Assembly (NCBI GenBank): GCA_950295325.1
Contig: OX485804.1
Span: forward strand, 29,202,001-29,266,000
Direction of reading: 5' to 3'
Length of the DNA stretch: 64,000 bases
Origin: Polytrichum commune
Lineage: Eukaryota > Streptophyta > Polytrichopsida > Polytrichales > Polytrichaceae
The stretch's first letter is position 1. Each line of letters opens with the position of its first letter. The notes under the pieces are model-generated. The model saw only the letters and a list, made by a program, of their open reading frames with translations. It did not search any database and was not told where the DNA came from. A program made the position numbers and the translations under genes. Shown here piece after piece: positions 12,001 to 23,233 of this stretch.

Positions 12001-13718
12001 TACGTTCAAGCGTTTGAAGAAAGCACGGGAGTTACTGCCATCAAGTGCGAGCAAGGAAAGAGTTGACGATCTTGGTTGTTTAGCAAAGAAATCAAAAATC
12101 TTACAGGAGAAGCGTTCCAAATTAGGTGATTTCTTCTCTATGACCCATTTGAACTTGTTGATGTGAGCTTCAGCATATATATGAACTTCACCTTGAAGGG
12201 GATCTGCTAGTTTAGACCTTCTGTGCTCACACATGTACTTGTTTTTTGCCAGAAACTTTTGTAATGTTAATGTTGGTCAAAGTCACCTTTTGTTTAAACC
12301 ACATGAGTACTTCTACAAAGACGTGCTAGCCTGAGATTCTCATAAGTTCTGCACTAAGTTTTAATCAAGTTCTGAATATTGTGCAGGGAAGGCGCAAAGG
12401 AAGTTCACAGTTCAGCCATTTATTGATGACGAAGCTGAGTAAGACCATCTTGACTACACTAGCTACTCTTTTTACACCACAGTTTCTTTTTCTACACTCC
12501 ACATATTATTGTGAGTATACTTGTTTAAGTTCCTCAATCACCTCCAGAAAATCTTTAATGGGATGAAGTGAAATGGACAGTCACAACTTTACATCATGGG
12601 TGAGCTTTAGGTAAAGGCTACTGCTGGTACAGGTACCAATATGTACTGCTCTGCTGGGATTATAGTCTTAGTGATGGTGAACGTTGTAATATACTCTAAT
12701 GTGACGTGTGGGTATGGTGGTTCATCATTTCAGAGAATCATCAGATGAAGACAATTCAACTGACGATTCAGAAGCTGATAGTGAGGATGAAACACAAGAT
12801 GGCTTCATTGACCCTTCTCATACTCAGCATCTCCATGGCTCTGTGGACATGATGGCAATCTATCGGTGAGAGCTTTGGCTTCATCTGGGAACTTTTCTTT
12901 CTGAGGGAGATATTCTTGCATAACAATCTGTGATCAGTTTAAATTGATACATCTAGGTTATTTAAGTATATTTTGGATCACTAAAAGCTGTCCACTGAAA
13001 TTCAGAAAGGTCTTGCCACTATTTATGGTGGCAAATAACCTTTGGTTTCTTGTTTCCTTATTACTAAGATCAAGGTTGCCAGCTATAATCATTTTTTCTG
13101 ATGTTCTACAAAATATGAAGACACATGGAATGAACAACCCTTGGTTTAATGAAAATTGACTTCAATGACATGCTCATTGGTATCTAAATGTCATGTAAAT
13201 GTTTATTGTGCAAATCTGCTTCTTTCTGCAGGCGATCTTTGTTAACACAGTCACCTCTGGGCGGAGGTTCAATCACGCCAACAGCGACTACTTCTGTGAC
13301 CTTAGTCTCGTCTGAGACTGGAGGATCACACTCTAAACAAAGTATTGAACCTGGATCAGTTTCAAAAGTATCTTATTCAGCTCCAACCCCTATTCAGAAG
13401 GTCAATGTTACCCTACCAGGTCATACTTTCAAGTGTCCTGGTAGTAGCAATAAGGTTTTTTCAGAACAAAAAGATGGAGCAGCAACACCAAGCAGATGGT
13501 TATTAAAGGATCAAGATACACTGACCATTGATGATGGGAAGTTGGACACTAGGAAACGAAAACTAAGTTTCCAAATTCAAGAAGATGATGATCTTTTTGC
13601 AGGCTTAGATCTTGATGCTTTGGAAGAAGAAGCAACTAATCTAGCCCGTGCCCGATCAAGTCAAGCCACTTGTTCGTCTGTTGCAATGCCATCCTTTGAC
13701 CTGGGAATTGATGGCTGA
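3040..13718 (+). CDS. FANCM: FANCM DNA helicase/translocase (Fanconi anaemia group M, MPH1/Hef family)
   Basis: A superfamily 2 helicase that remodels stalled forks and limits crossovers in meiosis. I read 23 exons: 3040-3054, 3284-3428, 3934-4077, 4536-4618, 4834-4948, 5096-5187, 5951-6005, 6108-6229, 6580-6693, 7164-7357, 7520-7647, 7859-7919, 8133-8203, 8413-8462, 8565-8726, 8957-9091, 9415-9762, 9985-10008, 10143-11185, 11423-12125, 12387-12438, 12734-12865, 13232-13718, giving about 1,490 residues. Visible motifs are Walker A PTGLGKT, VVDEAHR (DEAH box), LALTATPGS (motif III), [20 protein letters not shown] (motif V) and QRMGRTGRK (motif VI), plus the helical insert ARDKFRQAP. The acidic C-terminal region has the conserved [17 protein letters not shown] block. 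As in other plant FANCM proteins, I see no ERCC4 nuclease domain. The exon 18/19 junction does not keep phase with the sites I can see, so that join is uncertain; all other junctions do. Confidence 0.95.
3462..4043 (+). repeat. Tandem duplication inside FANCM that includes the Walker A exon
   Basis: Two tandem copies of about 300 bp, roughly 3462-3769 and 3770-4043, each starting near GGGGAGGCTGGGAATTGTC. Each carries intron sequence, an acceptor ending GGAACAG, and a copy of exon 3. The downstream copy is the working exon (Walker A PTGLGKT). The upstream copy (exon-like from 3655) is dead: small indels bring a stop into frame and the Walker A reads PTGLSKT. It now sits inside the intron before exon 3. 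Confidence 0.85.
11411..11974 (+). repeat. Four 141-bp coding tandem repeats in FANCM exon 20
   Basis: Copies begin at 11411, 11552, 11693 and 11834, an exact 141-base (47-residue) period. The protein unit runs [10 protein letters not shown]..., then a serine/proline stretch, then [13 protein letters not shown]. The splice acceptor of exon 20 (AG at 11421-11422) lies inside the first unit, and exon 19 ends in the matching residues FQQRLQ. The repeat therefore continues across the intron. Unit 4 is the most diverged. Confidence 0.85.
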
Positions 13719-13981
13719 CTTCATTGTTATATCTCAATGACATTTATGATTGACCGGACAGTTCTATGTTTGTTTAGCTCCAAAACCACAAGAAACTGGT
13801 GTTTGTGATATGCAAGCAAGGAACGAAGAAGGATTGTTCGATCAGGAGGCAAAGCCGATAATTCGATGTACAAAACATTGGGTAAGCTGCGTTTCAGGCT
13901 TATTAGAATAATTGTTAAATTTCTTCTGCAAAAGTGATGATGACAAGTGGGTTCCATCTTTGTGGGAAATCCACTCCTATA

Positions 13982-14162
13982 TGGTAGACAGTAGATTACA
14001 GTAAAGACAAATTAGCATTGAACATAGGATCTAATTGTGATTCTCTTTTCTCAATATATTAAAATCATCTGTGGTAGACAGTAGATTACAGTAAAGACAA
14101 AATTAGCATTGAACATAGGATCTAATTGTGATTCTCTTTTCTCAATATATTAAAATCATCTG
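13982..14162. repeat. Recent 90-bp tandem duplication downstream of FANCM
   Basis: Two nearly identical 90-91-bp copies, 13982-14071 and 14072-14162, beginning TGGTAGACAGTAGATTACAG. They differ by about one inserted A. The near-identity points to a recent duplication. The copies contain AATATATTAAAA, which could act as a poly(A) signal region for FANCM. Confidence 0.9.
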
Positions 14163-16109
14163 TAGTATACTCTTATATTAACGGTCAGTATTAGTATAAC
14201 TATGTTCAGTTCGCTGTTTCTCAACATGCCTTGTCATATTATAGCTTGAGGTTTGATTTTAGACAGCTAGGATAATAGTTTCTTATCTGGGACCCATGTC
14301 TCAAATTAAATGATCCTTTGACTGACACGTTCAGATGTTTTCCATGTTGCTCAGGATTGATCTGGAGCTTGTCATATTTATGTCATTCCCTCTTTTCCAA
14401 GACTTCCCCAAGACCTGGCGTCTCTGGAAGACCAAACAGCGTGATGCCACTATTTGGCAGGTTCTTGTTGCAAGGTTGGGGGGCCAGTTGTAATTGTAAT
14501 TCTGTGAGATAGCCCAATGTGGTCTCTGAGAGAATTCATGCCAAACGGGTGCCAAAATGCATTCTGTGAATCAGGTGTTGCTCCACTGGTGGGATTCAAA
14601 TGAAGAACTCTCTTACAAGGCTTCACAGGAGGAGCTGCAAAAGGACGTTGATGTGCTGAACAAGGGACAAACAATGTCCTGCAGCCTCACATATGTTGAG
14701 TACATGTCTACCCAGAAAAAGTTTCATGTTGGGAATTATACCTCTCAAAGCAGTAATCTTCAAGAACCTGCCTTTCTACCCATTTTTGTAGCCAACATTT
14801 TCAGTAGGTCCATTTTGCAAAGTACTAAAATTTTTTGTGCACCCTCCCAGTTTGTTATATATAGATATTGGCTGTTTCTACAATATAGCTTTAATTTACC
14901 TATATGGGACCTTTCTAAGAAAGGGGATCTGTGAGCCTGTCATATTCAATTTTTTGGGAATGTAGAGGACGATCAGTATGCCTGCCATCAATTCCTATCC
15001 TAAGTAGCTGCTTTGAGGTTTGAAGGCCTTGGCTACGTAAAGAGAGATCTCATCCTAACATAAATAGGTGGACATGAGCAATTTTGCTTAGAAATAGAGA
15101 GGATCCTTATAAAGCCAGTTGGCACATTCTGAACCATTCATTTCAGTCTACACACAAACCAATTTTAGAATGATTGTTTTCAATGAGATGTTCATCATGA
15201 TTGTACACAACCAAGCTCAAGGGAACCTTGAAACTTCGAAGAACAACCCATTTCTATTTTGCTCAGGCTGCAATGATATAAACTACACTAAATATACCAG
15301 TTAGTAAGTGTGGGAAATTAGTGAAAGTGACAATAGCTTCCTTAATGCTATGAATTAGTGCCACCAAAAGATCTTAGATCTAAGACTAGGGAGCATTGTT
15401 CATCTTGGCACTTGGCATGAAAGTACTAGCACTTGCATGTCATTGACAAGCATGGTCAACACACTAATCACAGGCACGCACTGATTTTCTTGAAATTTAT
15501 GGTAAATGAGGATAGAATTTACTGTAGGCATGAATTTAGTGTCACTCAATAGCAACTTTAGCCCTTGGTAGTTTTGAGATTTGGCTAGATTGTGTGTGAC
15601 TTGCATAAATACCACCTTCGCTAATTGGTATATTTAGTGTACCATTTGGTTGGGAAATTGCTTGCATACATCTAACATAGATGGGTCTTCAATGGTTGCT
15701 TTTTCCAATTAATTAGTTTTTCCTTTGATATTAAACATGTGCTATTGTGAGATGGTTAGCAAGTCTCAACTAAGATTGTAATCATGTTCCTTGTAATTTT
15801 TGAACCTTGTAACATGTTTATTTCATTTCTATGTGAATATTTTCTTCTTAAATGACCATATAGGTCCTCCCAATTTTGTTGACTATTGAACCTATAATAA
15901 CCACCCTCTAACCCCCCTAATATAATTCATGTGGCAACCGAAGTGCACATGATATTAAGGAGGTTTGTAGTGTTAACACGGATGAGTGATAATAAAGAAT
16001 TAGTGTAGCATGTGACATTATGGAATAACACAAAGTCAACAATGCAATGATGACAATGTGATGCGTGTGAGCATGTGGTTTCCATTTCTTTGATGAATTA
16101 TTTTAATGA

Positions 16110-16241
16110 AACCCTAGGGAACATATGTGCTTAGTTTAAATCTCCCTCCTTGTTGTCACATTTCCTTCCCATATCACAACATTGTAATGTGACAACATGG
16201 AGGGAGATTTAAACTGAGCACATCCGTTCCCTAGGGTTTAA
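16110..16241. repeat. Foldback (MITE-like) inverted repeat
   Basis: Arms of about 55 bp face each other. The left begins AACCCTAGGGAACATATGTG and the right ends with the reverse complement of AACCCTAGGGAACGGATGTG. Both contain GTTTAAATCTCCCTCC. The spacer is about 20 bp. No coding capacity. Confidence 0.75.
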
Positions 16242-17119
16242 AGATATAAGAGGGAGTGACATTATGTAGGTTAGGGTGTATCAAATATTGAGCACATGTT
16301 CCAATCTGTTACCTACAACTAGAACTAGATCTACACTTAGCCACACACCACCCAACGATAGGTGTACAACAAAGATAATTAACTGATTATTGACTGATTT
16401 ATTTATTTACTTGAATGAAATGAAAATTTCCATTGATAAGAACAAAAGTACACCTCACAAGGCAACTCATTTACCCTTCACTTCCCAAGCCTGTAAAACC
16501 CCTTGTTGGATGTGGGATTTTCATGGACAAGTTTTAAGGTTGTCCATAGGATTTATCCATAGCATTTTGAAACAATGGGAATAAGCTATTTCGAGGGTAA
16601 AAAAATGAGCATGAATGATCCTTTTAAATTTTTGGATTATAGCAATTGAAGGAAGCGATGCACAAGTGAATGCCTTGTTTTATCTCCCCAAAAAGACCTT
16701 TGACCAATCAAATTCACCTGAGAAATGAGCGGAATGCATGTGTAATCCACTAGATGTGAACAACTCAATGGTTGAGCACCTTCACCAATTCTCACGCCAA
16801 AATGTGCAAACTAAAATAAGCTAGCCACCTTGGATTTGGTGTATGTAAACTGTCCCATATTTCTAATCACATATAAGCAAAGAAATTCCTTAAACAACAT
16901 AGAGTGTCCAAATGTTAAACAGAACAAACCAAAGTAGCATGAAAATGCTTCCTTATTTTCGGGGAAATGAATGACAGATCCCCAACACTAACAAAATTAA
17001 CTTTCATAAATCCCCGAAACTAGAGTAGCTCATATTGCAGTGTGTCCTGCATTTTTCGCAAGTCTATCCTGCGTTGATGTCTCCTAATTTCCAATCTCCG
17101 CAACCACAACATTGGTAGG

Positions 17120-17470
17120 ATGCTTCCGAAAGACAGGAAACCACTTTTCATAGCGAAACATCAACATCAATTCGGGCTCATCATCAAAGCCCGCGATGCT
17201 ACCACTGCACAAGTCACCAACATTGCTTGTCGTTTTTGCGTTAACTTTCGAGAAAGAAGTAGGCAACAAGAGAAAGGCGACATCAAATGTGAAGTGTTTT
17301 GAGTCATTCTGTACCGAGAACTACCTCTCTCATCTTCAAAGGCAACACCTTTTGAAGTTAATGAACTCAACCAACAATTTGTTATGTTCCTACAAGCATA
17401 TCGTGAAGAATGTGCTTTTAAGGGCGCAATCGAGCAGGGCAATAATTTCAAGACCGACTTCAAAGAGGCA
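17120..17470 (+). pseudogene. BED-type zinc-finger relic, hAT-transposase-like N-terminus
   Basis: Three overlapping frames on the + strand together read like one protein: ACRFCVNF in the first, NYLSHLQRQH in the second, and FVMFLQAYREECAFKGAIEQ in the third. The C-x2-C followed about 40 residues later by H-x4-H fits the BED-like finger at the start of hAT/ZNF862-like transposases. At least two frameshifts and one stop break it, and no catalytic region follows. It may come from the same broad family as the hAT relic at 47853-49177; this is inference. Confidence 0.45.
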
Positions 17471-18637
17471 TGGGCCTTGACCAACAGGCGCTTTCCGTCC
17501 ACCATTATATTACTCGGCAAGGGGCGAGATGACCATGCAACTTTCTTCTCCTTTCTTTTGCTCATAAACCCCGGAGCTCCCCAGCGTAAGGCCTGCTGCT
17601 TCCCTTACTGTAGTTGGTGTGAAGAAATAGGAATGAACCTTGCAAATGTGCACAAGAATATTGGAAGTCATGGGGCGCAGGAACCACCACCAACGTAATA
17701 CACCGCTGTCCGTAGATGGAACCACTTCCTTGAACCAAAACGAACACGCAACACTGGCGCTAATATGATCTTGAACCACTGGTTCCTTCAGCAACACTGG
17801 CCTCATCATCGCTTGTTCCTCTATTTCATCCTGGGCCGTTGGTGCGCTCCCTGTCCATGCATCACACACAAGCTTGGCAAATTACGCAAATTCTCAAAGA
17901 TATCATTATGCACTGCCCTGCAACTGATATCGGCTTACTTGTGGATTTGAATGCATGAAATTTGTATAAACAATCCCAATTTTGTGTGTACCAGAGAGCT
18001 TAATCTGATTGATTGCTTTGGCCAGAACGAGACTTCAACACTGTGGGTCATTAAAGTTGTATACAACTTGTAAGAATTCCATCAGTGAACCTTAAATCTT
18101 GACACCTATATTACACGAGAGCATTGCTATTGTAATGATGTTCATCTACGCTACTCATACAAGGCATCTATACGGTTATGTAGGCCTTATGTGGTCACTC
18201 TAATCAGTTAAACACCTATATTTCAGTGGTATTTGCAAGGATTGTAATATTCCGATATGAGATTGGACTACGTGCTCGGAAAATAGACACCGTTCCAAGT
18301 TCAGCAGTTTACACCACAACTGGACGAGTCTATGTGATTGGTTTCAAGAGAAAACATTTTCCTTTTGACCTCCTATAGTCTTTACATCTGTACTCGGAAT
18401 CTAAAACGGGAAATGATAATATTCAGATGAGATAATTACCATTCGAATGCAACTCTCAAAATTGTCCGTGGAGTTGAAAGTGCCCACAAGAGGGCCACAT
18501 GCCTTACATGATTGAATGTCAGTGTATCCTACTACTCACAAACAATGATGTTGGACATTGGCAATGCATCCTCGCCACATGCTCATTCTTGGCTACATAA
18601 AACCATGGCTGGATGTTCTTTGGTTTTTACGGAACCT
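17471..18637. other. Intergenic, no gene recognised
   Basis: Open frames on both strands between 17500 and 17950 overlap each other and show no known domain; those on the + strand may extend the zinc-finger relic. From 18000 onward I see only unstructured AT-rich DNA. Confidence 0.4.
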
Positions 18638-19120
18638 TGTGGGGGAGAGGTGCATCTGTAGGCGGGAGAGGAGCGTCTATGGTAGAAATAAACAAATAGG
18701 GTCTAAGAATGCTTAGTAATTATGATCGAGAAAGTAGCTTGCCTGGATGCCCTTGGATTCTCAGGTCCAAAAATCGACCCCCCACTGTTGTTGTTCCAAG
18801 ACCCTCTATTCCACAAACACCCTCTCAACCACCCTTCTCCCATCAAATGCACAACGGACTTAAACGATGAATTGTGAATAAATGAAAGGCTTATGGGGGA
18901 GACAAGGATATCCTTAGGTGAAAGAGAAGCGTCCATAATGGAATCAAACATAAGGGTCTGAAAATGCTTGGTTGTAAGCTGGAGAAAGGTGGCTGCCTCG
19001 GCTGTCCTTGGATTCTCGAGACGGAAACTCGACCCCCGTGCCATCGTTGTTCCCAAACCCTCTAATCCCGCAAACGCCCTCTTCAGCTACCCTTCTCCTG
19101 TACAAATTCACAGCGGACTT
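18638..19120. repeat. Diverged tandem duplication of about 255 bp
   Basis: Two copies begin near 18638 and 18893 (GGGGGAGAGG and GGGGGAGACA). They share the blocks GGATTCTC, TCGACCCCC and GTTGTTCC, and ACCCTTCTCC near the end. The duplication lies directly downstream of the kinase relic at 19144-20366 and may once have belonged to its 3' end. A 117-codon minus-strand frame crosses both copies and looks like chance. Confidence 0.7.
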
Positions 19121-19143
19121 GATCGGCTAATTTTAAAAATGAC

Positions 19144-20366
19144 TTAAAAGGCAGGGGTGGGTTTAGTACCTCCCTTGACGTCCTGTTGAAACATTTCCAA
19201 CTCGTCGCATATTTCGTTGAAGGTAGGTCGACATGCGGGGTTGGTGTCCCAACATCTTTGGAAGAGATTCTCGATCTCGCGCGTGCAGGTGGCAGGCAGC
19301 TCTGGCCTGACCCCAGCTATGACGCTCTTGTAGAAGTCATGGACGTTGTGAAATTCGGATTTTGAGAAAGGGACCTCCCCGGTTAAGATCTCTGCGCATG
19401 TCAACGCGAAGCTGTACACGTCGGCCTTTGCGAGTTTGGATTGAATGAAACACTCGGGGAGGTGACCGGTTTGGTTGCTAGATCGCAATGTGCCCATAAG
19501 GAATTCGCAGGACTCATCATTCTGGACTGCCTCGATGAGCTCCGGTGTCTTCCACCGACATGTCCCCACATGCTGTGTCTGCACCGTGCTGGACAATCAG
19601 CTCAGCGTCTTGGTCTTGGTGAGCCCAAAATCACACACTTTCACAACCTTATGGTCTAATCCTCCGGGATGGAATTCCACCAAAATATTCTTAGGTTTCA
19701 AATCTCCGTGTGCCACTCCTTTCAAATGCAGGTACTTCATGCCCTTGGCCACTTGGAACATGATATCGATGGCCTCTGATTTGTCGAAAGGGACGATGGC
19801 TTGCTTGTGTGGCGTCATCTTCACCCTCTCACGTAAGGTTTTCAAATCCACTTTCTGGTATTTTTTTTCTTTCGACATTAACCGTTGAAGTAAAAGAATT
19901 GGTCGATGTCGTTGATGTCTCGATCTTCCTGTTCGTTTCTTTCTTTTTCTGCACAAGTATGTGAAGGTCATCTGCCATGCGTTCCATGACGAGTGAGCAA
20001 CTCCGCCGGTCCACCGCCCAACAGAAAGTCCGGACGATGTTCGAAGACGCGAGGGTTTGACCCTGAGAAGTCTTTCCTCGCGAAAATGAACCCTAACAAT
20101 GTGGTCTCGTAAATGATTCCGGAGCCCCCTTTGCCCAGCCGGCATCCGGTCTTCAGGTCGGCCGAATCCACCTCGCAGGGGGAGCGCCGTTTGATTTTGT
20201 ACCTCTCGATCAAGTAGTCTGTTACCTCGCGTTCCTTCTCTGTGTCTGCGCTCTTCTTTATCTCCTCCAACTTGTTCAACAGACTCTCATTATCTTCCAA
20301 TTCGCTCTTCACTCCTCCCGGTTTACTTGAGGAGCAGTCGTTGGAGCTTTGTGCAGGTAGATCCAC
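19144..20366 (-). pseudogene. Protein kinase relic, plant MLKL/Raf-like type (unit B)
   Basis: Reading down the minus strand: a short charged N-terminus, the glycine loop GKGGSG, FARKDF (the ATP-binding lysine), a catalytic loop HGDLKPKNIL with HGD in place of HRD, CDFGLTKT (DFG), then GTCRWKTPEL and DVYSFALTCAEILTGEVPFS through subdomain XI. It is therefore a nearly complete non-RD kinase domain. It is broken by a frameshift after the ATP-lysine strand (about 20050), another at an A-run near 19870, and an in-frame TGA at 19597-19599 just after DFG. The open frame begins with GTG following a possible AG acceptor, not with ATG, so its true N-terminus may lie in an upstream exon, perhaps that of unit A. 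Assembly errors at homopolymers could explain one shift but not all lesions. Confidence 0.8.
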
Positions 20367-20682
20367 CTTGTTTGCTGAACAATTCCGACACCAGAAACCT
20401 CTAAATCATGCATCATCAACACTGATCTCAACAGGTGGATTCAATCACATCGAATGATTACAGCAACCTTCTAAACTCATCACTTCCCTACTGCTCACCT
20501 TGAGTCTACCCTCCCATATTTTCATTACAAACAATCCTAACGGGTGGAGACAAGGTCCCTTAAAATTACCTGCAAGAACTCTCTGCAGTCTATCACATCG
20601 TTTAAGCCAGGCATCATCATCACCACTATGAAGAATGTTAAAATTCCTCAGATTTTGCAAGCATCCACACATGTTGTGATGA
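20367..20682. other. Spacer between kinase units B and A
   Basis: Non-coding on present reading. On the minus strand a possible donor GTATAT lies at the end of the upstream kinase unit, and a possible acceptor AACAAG abuts the downstream unit. This could therefore be an intron joining the two, but the phases do not match. Confidence 0.35.
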
Positions 20683-22181
20683 TCAAATTGATATACCGAT
20701 CATGAGCTCGCACTTGAATCTCGTCAACTCCATACAAATCTCTTGGAACGAAGGGCGCTCTTTGGGGCTGAAACTCCAACACTTTTCGATCATGGCAGTC
20801 AAGCGCGGAGGACACCTTTTCGGTATCTCTGGCTTAAGACCCTCCAGTATCTTCCGCTGGAGGTCACTCCGGCTCATCTCGGAGAAAGGGATGCTGCCAG
20901 TCAGGATCTCATAGCAAACCATCCCGAAGCTGTACACGTCTGCTTGCAAAGGAAAGTTGCTGTGCACATCTTGTGAGTCATGCTGTGAGCTCACTTGCAT
21001 ATTCACATGATGATTCTTATAAAGCCAATCCACCAACTCTGGCGCCATCCATCTCACGGAGTCAGCTCTACAAATCTGGGCTCGCTCAGCTCTCTCATGG
21101 ACTGACAAATCTCCGGGGTTAGGGTAATTTGGTGCTCCACCGCGACACTGCTATTGCTGCTGATTATTGCAGTTCAGAAGCTACTTGTGAAACCTGCTCG
21201 CATGGATCACCCAGTAACAGAGCAGGATGTCGCCAGTGCTCCTTGCAGCAGAAACTCACAAATCTCTCCACATCCTGAACCACTCGGCAGAGTGTCTTGA
21301 GCCCAAGTTCCTCCTTTTTGGTTTCACGTTCTTCAGATTCTTTCTGGAATATGTGCATCTCTGCCTCTTTGACAGCCTCGGCAAGCTTCACAGACAGATA
21401 GTTGCACAGCAGCCGGTTGATCTCTGGTCCACTCGAGCCTGGTGAGACCAGCCTTTCCACTTCCACTGCAGACTCAGCTGCAAGATGTAAGTAGCGCCGG
21501 GCCATGGTACAATGTGCCATAGCTGCAGGATTCTCCAGAGGCTAATCTAGTGCCAACCTGACTGGATGCTCTTCGTAGTCAGCTGCAACATACAAACTTA
21601 CGCACATCGGTCTTTTTCTGACTTCATGTTTAGCAACCTAATCGGTGCAGCGGGGAAACCCTAGAGACGGCAGAAGGTTTGCAATATTCGAACCCCTGTC
21701 GCCGACACTTGGTGGAGTCGCCATTTTGATGCAAGCATATTTGAGAGGGGGAAAAAGAAGGTGTGAATATATATGATCAGAGGGCTCATACCAGAAAGAG
21801 AACACATAAACTGAACAAGAGACCCATCCATTTCCAAGTGTCGGTCATTTGCAGCGGCGATCGCGTGGGTAGACCGATATTCCCCAAAACTTCTAGTTCC
21901 TAGTATCCTCGCTCGATCATCACCACCAGGCTTACGGAATAACTTCTGTCCGAGTCGCTGCAATATTCACCTTTCTGTGATCTGTTTGAGAAATTGAGGC
22001 TCTCAACCAATCTGGAATTGATGTGAATGTGTAAGCAAATTTATGCCAGTTAAGATCATACTGTGCAGGTAGCGCGCTGGTCACCCTCACCTTTCTGGAC
22101 TGCAATTTTGATCATTTCCCTGATCTGATCTACAAGCGATTGAGCAAATTCTTTGTCCAAACACTCTTGATACAATTTCAT
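20683..22181 (-). pseudogene. Truncated kinase with helical N-terminal domain (unit A)
   Basis: Exon 1 (22091-22181) starts at ATG with MKLYQECLDKEFAQSLVDQ and ends at a good GTGAGG donor. Exon 2 starts at 21582 and keeps phase. It encodes a helix-rich, charged region including CNYLSVKLAEAVKEAEMHI, resembling the four-helix-bundle N-terminus of plant MLKL-like kinases. Lesions are a TAG at 21542-21544 and a TAA at 21164-21166. After only about 55 bases a kinase C-lobe follows: SVRWMAPELVDW, DVYSFGMVCYEILTGSIPFS and the KCWSFSPKERPSFQEI segment. The N-lobe, HRD and DFG segments are absent, which suggests an internal deletion of several hundred bases. It cannot encode an active kinase. Unit B next to it is a related kinase in the same orientation. 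Confidence 0.75.
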
Positions 22182-22435
22182 GTTGTCTTACGTCGACCAG
22201 CCTGTCGGCCATGTGTGATGGACGATGAGCTCGTGACAATTTGAATGTCGATCCGCGTGACCCCGGCCTTAGGATACACTTCTGTAGCAAGCTGTATATC
22301 ACCGAGTTCTGTGCAAAAAGCCTTCGGCGAAGGTCACCCGAACTCACCCGCAAAGTCAGGTGGTGAATAAGTTTTGGGGCAGACTCGATCATCACGGTTT
22401 TCTTTCTTTGGAAAAACAATGCCTAAATCACGATA

Positions 22436-23233
22436 GGGGGCACGTTAAATACCCCCCACGAACTTTTCGGGGTGTCAGATCCGGGCTGGGGCAGCCGCCC
22501 GTCCAGAAAATCTGGATTTTTTGGACCCGACCGAAAACTGCTGCCCGCCCGCCCGCCCGATTTCGAAAAAACCATTGCCCTTGCATTCTTGAAGGCCACT
22601 TACTCACAAATCCCATATTGAGTGCACTTCACCTTCAAGGGCCAAAATCCAATATATATGTTCACTTCCATTGAGTAAATAAGCAATTGATTGGGGTTTC
22701 ATTATCAAAGTGAAACTGTTAATAAAACATGTAATTAACTTGGAAGTCAAAAATATTACAAAACCCACACTACTGTAGCACTGAGGTTAGAGTTAGAGTT
22801 GACATTTAGTGTTCTAACACTATAGAGACAATTTACATTTAGCATTTTTGTCGACTATTAGTGTTTCCAACACTAATCGATCTACCTATTTAGTGTAGTG
22901 AGGGTTTTGTAATATTTTTGACTTCCAAGTTAATTACATGTTTTATTAACGGTTTCACTTTGATAATGAAACCCCAATCAATTGCTTATTTACTCAATGG
23001 AAGTGAACATATATATTGGATTTTGGCCCTTGAAGGTGAAGTGCACTCAATATGGGATTTGTGAGTAAGTGGCCTTCAAGAATGCAAGGGCAATGGTTTT
23101 TTTGAAATCAGGCGGGCAGGCAGCAATTTTCGGTCGGGTCCAAAAAATCCATATTTTCTGGACGAGCGGCTGCCCCAGCCTAGATCTGACACCCCGAAAA
23201 GTTCGTGGGGGGGGGGGGTATTTAACGTCCCCC
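22436..23233. repeat. Large foldback element with 330-bp arms
   Basis: The arms 22436-22766 and 22902-23233 are near-perfect inverted copies. Both include TTCGGGGTGTCAGATC or its close match, GGACCCGACCGAAAA, and TGTTCACTTCCATTGAG on the respective strands. The outer ends are C/G runs next to CGTTAAATA. No open frame is convincing. The loop between the arms is filled by a different, CACTA-like sequence listed separately. Confidence 0.9.
22767..22901. mobile_element. Truncated CACTA-like MITE in the foldback loop
   Basis: The sequence closely matches the right part of the element at 27406-27753: GTTGACATTTAGTGTTC, ATAGAGACAATTTACATTTA, and CTACCTATTTAGTGTAGTG at its right end. The left end has only a degraded CACTACTG. 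It sits exactly between the two foldback arms, which suggests that it inserted there. Confidence 0.65.

Larger units (their letters stand above)
13719..17100. other. FANCM 3' flank and intergenic DNA
   Basis: FANCM 3' sequence, then a stretch with no gene I can identify. The open frame at 14557-14934 (+) and neighbouring frames around 14318 show no recognisable domain. Two separately listed repeats lie here, at 13982-14162 and 16110-16241. Confidence 0.45.

Noticed and set aside
14557-14934. A 125-codon plus-strand open frame downstream of FANCM
   Set aside because: Its first half is fairly protein-like, but the second half is hydrophobic low-complexity sequence. No family or splice context supports it, so it is not listed as a gene.
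21661-21963. Minus-strand open frame as an extra exon of kinase unit A
   Set aside because: It has a possible acceptor and donor, but it does not keep phase with exon 1, whereas the direct join of 22091 to 21582 does.
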